The translations under genes were made by a program, and so were the position numbers. A stretch of 24,771 nt of DNA, taken from contig WTIV01000053.1 of NCBI GenBank assembly GCA_011525095.1, positions 4,981-29,751 on the forward strand, written 5' to 3'. The DNA is from Methanobacteriota archaeon (lineage in GTDB: Archaea > Thermoplasmatota > Poseidoniia > Poseidoniales > Poseidoniaceae). Below the pieces are notes generated by a model. It searched no databases. It was given only the letters and a program-made list of their open reading frames with translations, and had not been told where the DNA came from. The number at the start of each line of letters is the position of its first letter. The first letter of the stretch is position 1. Of this stretch, positions 21,203 through 24,771 are shown piece by piece.

Positions 21203-23572
21203 TTACTCCTCATGATTTACTAGATGGAGAATTACATCTCCATCGTCCAATTCTAACCAAGAGTATGAATGTCCAGTTAAAGGAGCTGTAGCACTTACGG
21301 ATGTGCTTTGTCCTGATCCAAGGATAATATCTGTAGAAACATCCCACTGTGGTCCATCTCCATCAAACTCAATCAACAACGGAACATCATAAGACATAGG
21401 ATTCTCGATGACCAGTAGATTATCACTGAATTCAACTGAACCAATCCAGTGCTGTGTTCTGTTCTCCTCTGCGCCAATAATTAGCGTTGGACCTTGAGAA
21501 ACAGTGTATGTTGTAGGGTTGTAAATCGATTCGCAATCTGTTATGTTTGAACCCTCTTCGGCATACAACACGATTGAATCGTTTGATTGTTCCAATCGAT
21601 TTAGTGCGACTGGCAAAATTGACATGTTCCAAACCCTCGTTCCATTTTCAGAAAACAAAGGAGGTGATGGATTACCAAACTCTAAGCAGTTTCCTTCGTG
21701 ATTTAATGCAAGGACCGATTGACTGAACAATAGCTCGTTCTCGTTTAGTAAAACACCTTCATCAGAAATTGCGATTTCATTTTGGTGATTATAACCAGAC
21801 TTGAAGGTAGCATTATCGATTGAGAATTCCATATCTGAAACCCAAGCCATATCATCACCTGAAAGTGATTGAAGACAAATTTGGTTTTTGTCAGATAGCG
21901 TAATGTTTCCTTCTTGGTTCAAGTTATCCCAACTCGCAACATTGGTATTCGCTGATACATTCAATGTCTCTGATTTTGATTTGAAATTAATGCAGGTTTC
22001 AGGGTCATCTAGATCACCATTGAATTCCCACATTCCAATTGGGTATTCTGAAAGGTCTGGTCTTACACTACTTGAGATGATCTCTTTGCCGACTAGCCAA
22101 GATACTTCCATCTCAGATGTGTTCCAAGATTCCATCCACTGAAGGCTAAATTCAACATTTATCTTGTCTAGTGGATCTATTGTTCCATAACAGGTATTTC
22201 CAGACGTTATGTCTCCAGATTTACAATTCAAATCTGATAAATCCGAGGTTCCATACAGACCTCCCAAATACGTAATTTCCCAATCTCGTACGATGAGTGA
22301 GGGGTTGCTTACAGTAATTGTTTGATTAAACCAGCCATCCTCGATTGAAAGTTTGTCATCCCCAATTTCCCAAATGATTTCTTCATCCCAATAGTTGTCT
22401 TCATAGAATGGAATTTGGGAAGGTAAAGCCAGCATAAATGACATGAACAAAATAACTCCTAGTCTCCTGTGGTCAATCTCAGGAAGACCTTTGAAATCAT
22501 CTAGTACAATTGGTAATCTCGGATCACTGCCTTTAGTAATCAATAATGATGCTGTTAGTGCAACGATTGGAACCCAAATATTCCAGCCAGCAAAAGCACC
22601 GAATAGGAAAGCGAACAACAGTACAACCAACAAAAGCATAACCTGTGTTGAACCTGAACGTGCTTCTGGTATGCCCATCCTTGCGATTAGTATTCTGCCC
22701 CCTGGGAAGGTTGGAATTGGAAGAAGAGATACCCAACCAAGGAAAGTAAGAGTCATTCCCACTCTTGTAAGTGGATGGGCCCATGAAGTTTTGAGCAGTA
22801 GCGCAGTTTCACCCTCCATGCTTAAACCAATTAACTGGATAATTAGAGGTAATTCAACCGCTAGAGGAGTTGACAATAGAGGTACGATATCAGGAGTCAA
22901 ATTTAGCCCAATTAGGATAAATGCCATACCTGTTAGAATCATCACAAGCGGTGCTGAAAGTGCAGTCACACCCAGAGAAGACCTATCCGGCCATAACCTA
23001 GCATCGCTTCTAGGAAGAGATGCAAAACCAAGAATTCCGAATGGCCACCAAATCATTGCAGGACCCGGGATTGGGAAAAGATGTGGAAGATGAACACCTT
23101 TCTGTGCTGCGATTTTCTTCTGCACAAATGATGCAACAATCAATGCAGAAAATAGAGGTAAAGTGTACCCGAGGAAAGCGTCTAATGTAACATTGGAGAC
23201 AAACCAGCCATCTTTTGGCCTTGCACCATCCATCCACATTTCACCTGCTAACAGAGTTGTCAACATAGATAGAATCCACATCGAAGCTACGAATCTTGGG
23301 GATGGCCACTGTCTTGTCGGGTCTGGAATTAGTTGCAGAATCCACGGGTCATCCGGATACAACCTTGCACTGAAACCAAGTTTGCTGAGATGTTTGTTGA
23401 TTTCAACAAGTGCATCATGCATGTTTTCATCTTGCTTCTCTGCGACTAGATAAGTAGGAACTCTTCCTCCAATATCTTCGAGAACGTGGCAATGTCTAGA
23501 GAGAATTTTGCCCATTAATTCACGCTTACTCCAAGAATCCTTGTGAGCGTGAATCAATTCTTCATCAGACAT
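21203..23572 (-). CDS. Inactive site-2 protease (M50) homologue with large outer domain
   Basis: This is a 789-residue membrane protein. Residues 1-90 form a soluble domain ending in LQLIPDP, as in EGY-type site-2 proteases; about eight hydrophobic stretches occupy 93-385. LIVASFVQKKIAAQKGV (144-160) aligns without gaps to the family's LLVHELGHYLAARRHGV, so the zinc ligands and catalytic Glu of HExxH are Ala147, Ser148 and Gln151. The second motif, normally NLLPxxxLDGG, reads SLLPIPTFPGG, with Pro290 replacing the Asp ligand. Other landmarks (PHLFPIP, the SAPLVMILTG segment) are kept. Residues 390-789 are a beta-rich, Asn-rich domain with many NxS/T sites, probably outside the cell. It cannot be a standard zinc protease; a chaperone or sensor role is conceivable. 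GGGAGG precedes the ATG by eight bases; panE follows. Confidence 0.82.
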   Translation of the reverse strand: MSDEELIHAHKDSWSKRELMGKILSRHCHVLEDIGGRVPTYLVAEKQDENMHDALVEINKHLSKLGFSARLYPDDPWILQLIPDPTRQWPSPRFVASMWILSMLTTLLAGEMWMDGARPKDGWFVSNVTLDAFLGYTLPLFSALIVASFVQKKIAAQKGVHLPHLFPIPGPAMIWWPFGILGFASLPRSDARLWPDRSSLGVTALSAPLVMILTGMAFILIGLNLTPDIVPLLSTPLAVELPLIIQLIGLSMEGETALLLKTSWAHPLTRVGMTLTFLGWVSLLPIPTFPGGRILIARMGIPEARSGSTQVMLLLVVLLFAFLFGAFAGWNIWVPIVALTASLLITKGSDPRLPIVLDDFKGLPEIDHRRLGVILFMSFMLALPSQIPFYEDNYWDEEIIWEIGDDKLSIEDGWFNQTITVSNPSLIVRDWEITYLGGLYGTSDLSDLNCKSGDITSGNTCYGTIDPLDKINVEFSLQWMESWNTSEMEVSWLVGKEIISSSVRPDLSEYPIGMWEFNGDLDDPETCINFKSKSETLNVSANTNVASWDNLNQEGNITLSDKNQICLQSLSGDDMAWVSDMEFSIDNATFKSGYNHQNEIAISDEGVLLNENELLFSQSVLALNHEGNCLEFGNPSPPLFSENGTRVWNMSILPVALNRLEQSNDSIVLYAEEGSNITDCESIYNPTTYTVSQGPTLIIGAEENRTQHWIGSVEFSDNLLVIENPMSYDVPLLIEFDGDGPQWDVSTDIILGSGQSTSVSATAPLTGHSYSWLELDDGDVILHLVNHEE

Positions 23573-23634
23573 AGGTCAATCCTCCCAACGTTGGTTGGGG
23601 CACATCCGTCCTCAATGAATGAATCGGGTGCAAA

Positions 23635-24252
23635 TCACTTATTCTTGAATCGCTTAAGACGGAATGTTTCTTCCCTTTCCATCTCTTCAAGTCTTAGTTG
23701 AATGAATACTCTCGCTTCTTCTAATTCAGGAATTACCTTGAACTCTAGAGCGTTTACACGTCGCTTTGTTGCTTCAATTTCAGCAAGCAGTCTCTTCAGA
23801 GTTGCTTCCATTTCAGCAGCCTTGACCATTCTTTCGATTAGATTACCAAATGAATCAGCAGCTTCATCAATATATGGTGATGAACCAGTGAAACCGATGG
23901 AACGCTCACCGAATGCTTGCTTCAGATTTGTTCCTGAGACAGAGGGTACTACGACACCCATGATGTTTCTTCTCTCAACTTCAACTTCAGGAGAAGCTGA
24001 GTTTGCGATTGCTGCGGACCGTACCTTGAGGCCTCCTTCGATGGAGTTTGCCAAATCGATGCGTGATTTTGCAAGAACGTAAGCCTCTGTTAACTCTCTT
24101 TTCGCTTTGATCATGTCTGAAAGAAGAGTTCTGAATTCGTGGAACAAACCGTCTCTCTTCATCTTGAGGAGTTTGTATCCATTCTTTGTCTGCTTGATAC
24201 GACGCTTGAGGTTAATCAGTTCGCTGCGTGTTGGTTTAATATCCAATGCCAT
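23635..24252 (-). CDS. atpD: A-type ATP synthase subunit D
   Basis: Subunit D is the central rotor shaft of the archaeal A1Ao ATP synthase, turning inside the A3B3 head. The 205-residue protein has the long antiparallel coiled coil of the family: N-terminal KPTRSELINLKRRIKQTKNG and LLKMKRDGLFHEF, a middle section with GVVVPSV, and a C-terminal helix with ATKRRVNALEFKVIPELE running to a basic end. It starts with ATG at 24252 behind a strong GGAGGTGA ribosome binding site, 36 bases after atpB, the usual B-D order of archaeal ATPase operons. The protease-homologue gene follows after 62 bases. Confidence 0.95.
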   Translation of the reverse strand: MALDIKPTRSELINLKRRIKQTKNGYKLLKMKRDGLFHEFRTLLSDMIKAKRELTEAYVLAKSRIDLANSIEGGLKVRSAAIANSASPEVEVERRNIMGVVVPSVSGTNLKQAFGERSIGFTGSSPYIDEAADSFGNLIERMVKAAEMEATLKRLLAEIEATKRRVNALEFKVIPELEEARVFIQLRLEEMEREETFRLKRFKNK

Positions 24253-24259
24253 TTGATTT

Positions 24260-24267
24260 CACCTCCA
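24260..24267 (-). promoter_or_regulatory. Strong Shine-Dalgarno sequence before atpD
   Basis: On the minus strand GGAGGTGA sits about seven bases before the atpD ATG at 24252, a near-complete match to the 16S rRNA tail, and fixes the start of this internal operon gene. Confidence 0.55.
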
Positions 24268-24288
24268 TTTAATTCTCGTCTGAGAGTT

Positions 24289-24771
24289 TCACTCCCTGTT
24301 GTCAGGGTGGTACTTCTCAATCCACTTTTGGTCTAGACGGACTAGGTACTTGGTGTCGATATCTGACATCAAAGTCCAACATAGGTCAAGAGTTTCATCG
24401 ATAGAACGGTCTTCGTCACGTGATTGGCGCAGGAACTTGTCTTCGAAGACACCTGAGAAGTCAAGCAGTTGCTTGTCACGCTCGTTTAGTGCGTCTTCAC
24501 CGACAATCGCAACAAGACCACGTAGTTCACGACCTTGAGCGTATGCTGCATACATCTGGTCAGATACAGACTTGTGGTCTTCACGAGTGGTCTTTGCACC
24601 GATACATGAACCCATCAATCTAGAGAGTGATGGAAGTACGTTGATCGGCGGGTAGATACCAGCTTGGTGTAATTCACGAGAGATAACAATCTGTCCTTCG
24701 GTAATATATCCTGAAAGGTCAGGAATCGGGTGAGTAATATCGTCACCAGGCATTGTTAGAATTGGGAACTG
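24289..24771 (-). CDS. atpB: A-type ATP synthase subunit B, C-terminal part
   Basis: The frame is open to the window edge, so the N-terminal two thirds lie outside. The visible 160 residues begin QFPILTMPGDD and continue with ITHPIPDLSGYITEGQI, the signature of the regulatory, non-catalytic B subunit. They go on through YPPINVLPSLSRLM and end KWIEKYHP. Subunit B alternates with catalytic A around the shaft formed by subunit D. There is no internal stop, so this is a boundary-truncated gene and not a broken one. The codon at 24753 that looks like a start is an internal Met. Confidence 0.95.
   Translation of the reverse strand, partial: QFPILTMPGDDITHPIPDLSGYITEGQIVISRELHQAGIYPPINVLPSLSRLMGSCIGAKTTREDHKSVSDQMYAAYAQGRELRGLVAIVGEDALNERDKQLLDFSGVFEDKFLRQSRDEDRSIDETLDLCWTLMSDIDTKYLVRLDQKWIEKYHPDNRE

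Noticed and set aside
22443..23093. 216-residue plus-strand frame opposite the protease homologue
   Set aside because: Antisense to clear transmembrane segments with family motifs; no domain recognised in this frame.
1..24771. CRISPR array, tRNA, rRNA, insertion sequence or prophage genes
   Set aside because: No spaced direct repeats, cloverleaf-like sequence in the gaps, transposase or phage-like gene was seen on either strand.

Overview
The window reads as archaeal chromosome. It carries an archaeal-type diphthamide synthase (Dph2), an Orc1/Cdc6 initiator, ribosomal protein S6e, initiation factor aIF2-gamma, an Fcf1-like PIN protein, A-type ATP synthase subunits B and D, a DUF357 protein, and an SMC-ScpA-ScpB condensin operon. 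The moderately AT-rich composition, very tight packing, class II HMG-CoA reductase, acyl-CoA dehydrogenase, aspartate oxidase and several promoters placed for leaderless transcripts all fit a marine Thermoplasmatota relative such as Marine Group II (Poseidoniales). That placement is an inference; no rRNA gene is present to settle it.

Layout. 1-910 (+): the tail of an acidic unknown protein, then a small membrane protein. 921-2093 (-): an acyl-CoA dehydrogenase, divergent from 2198-2599 (+), a GcvH-like protein. 2638-7180 (+): an information-processing run of dph2, orc1/cdc6, rps6e, aIF2-gamma and a PIN protein. 7231-7629 (+): a winged-helix regulator. 7626-10528 (-): a three-gene operon of a degenerate AAA/wHTH protein, a beta-propeller-like protein and a DUF357 protein. 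10736-12034 (+): HMG-CoA reductase, the mevalonate step of archaeal lipid synthesis. 12035-17715 (-): smc-scpA-scpB. 17853-18644 (-): a membrane protein with a four-cysteine tail. 18737-20317 (+): L-aspartate oxidase, for NAD synthesis. 20310-24771 (-): atpB (partial), atpD, a membrane homologue of site-2 protease that has lost its metal-binding residues, and ketopantoate reductase, for CoA synthesis.

How the parts fit. Most genes are core housekeeping functions: translation and its modification (S6e, aIF2-gamma, Dph2, PIN), replication and segregation (Orc1/Cdc6, SMC-ScpAB), energy (A-ATPase, acyl-CoA dehydrogenase) and cofactor or lipid supply (NadB, PanE, HMGR). The less ordinary material is a site-2-protease pseudoenzyme with a large outer domain, a GcvH-like protein with glutamate at the lipoyl-lysine position, a possible split NTPase/propeller module, acidic tails on both SMC and ScpA, and dyad or repeated motifs in three intergenic regions. 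No CRISPR array, tRNA, rRNA, IS element or prophage was seen, and no gene-free stretch exceeds about 210 bases.
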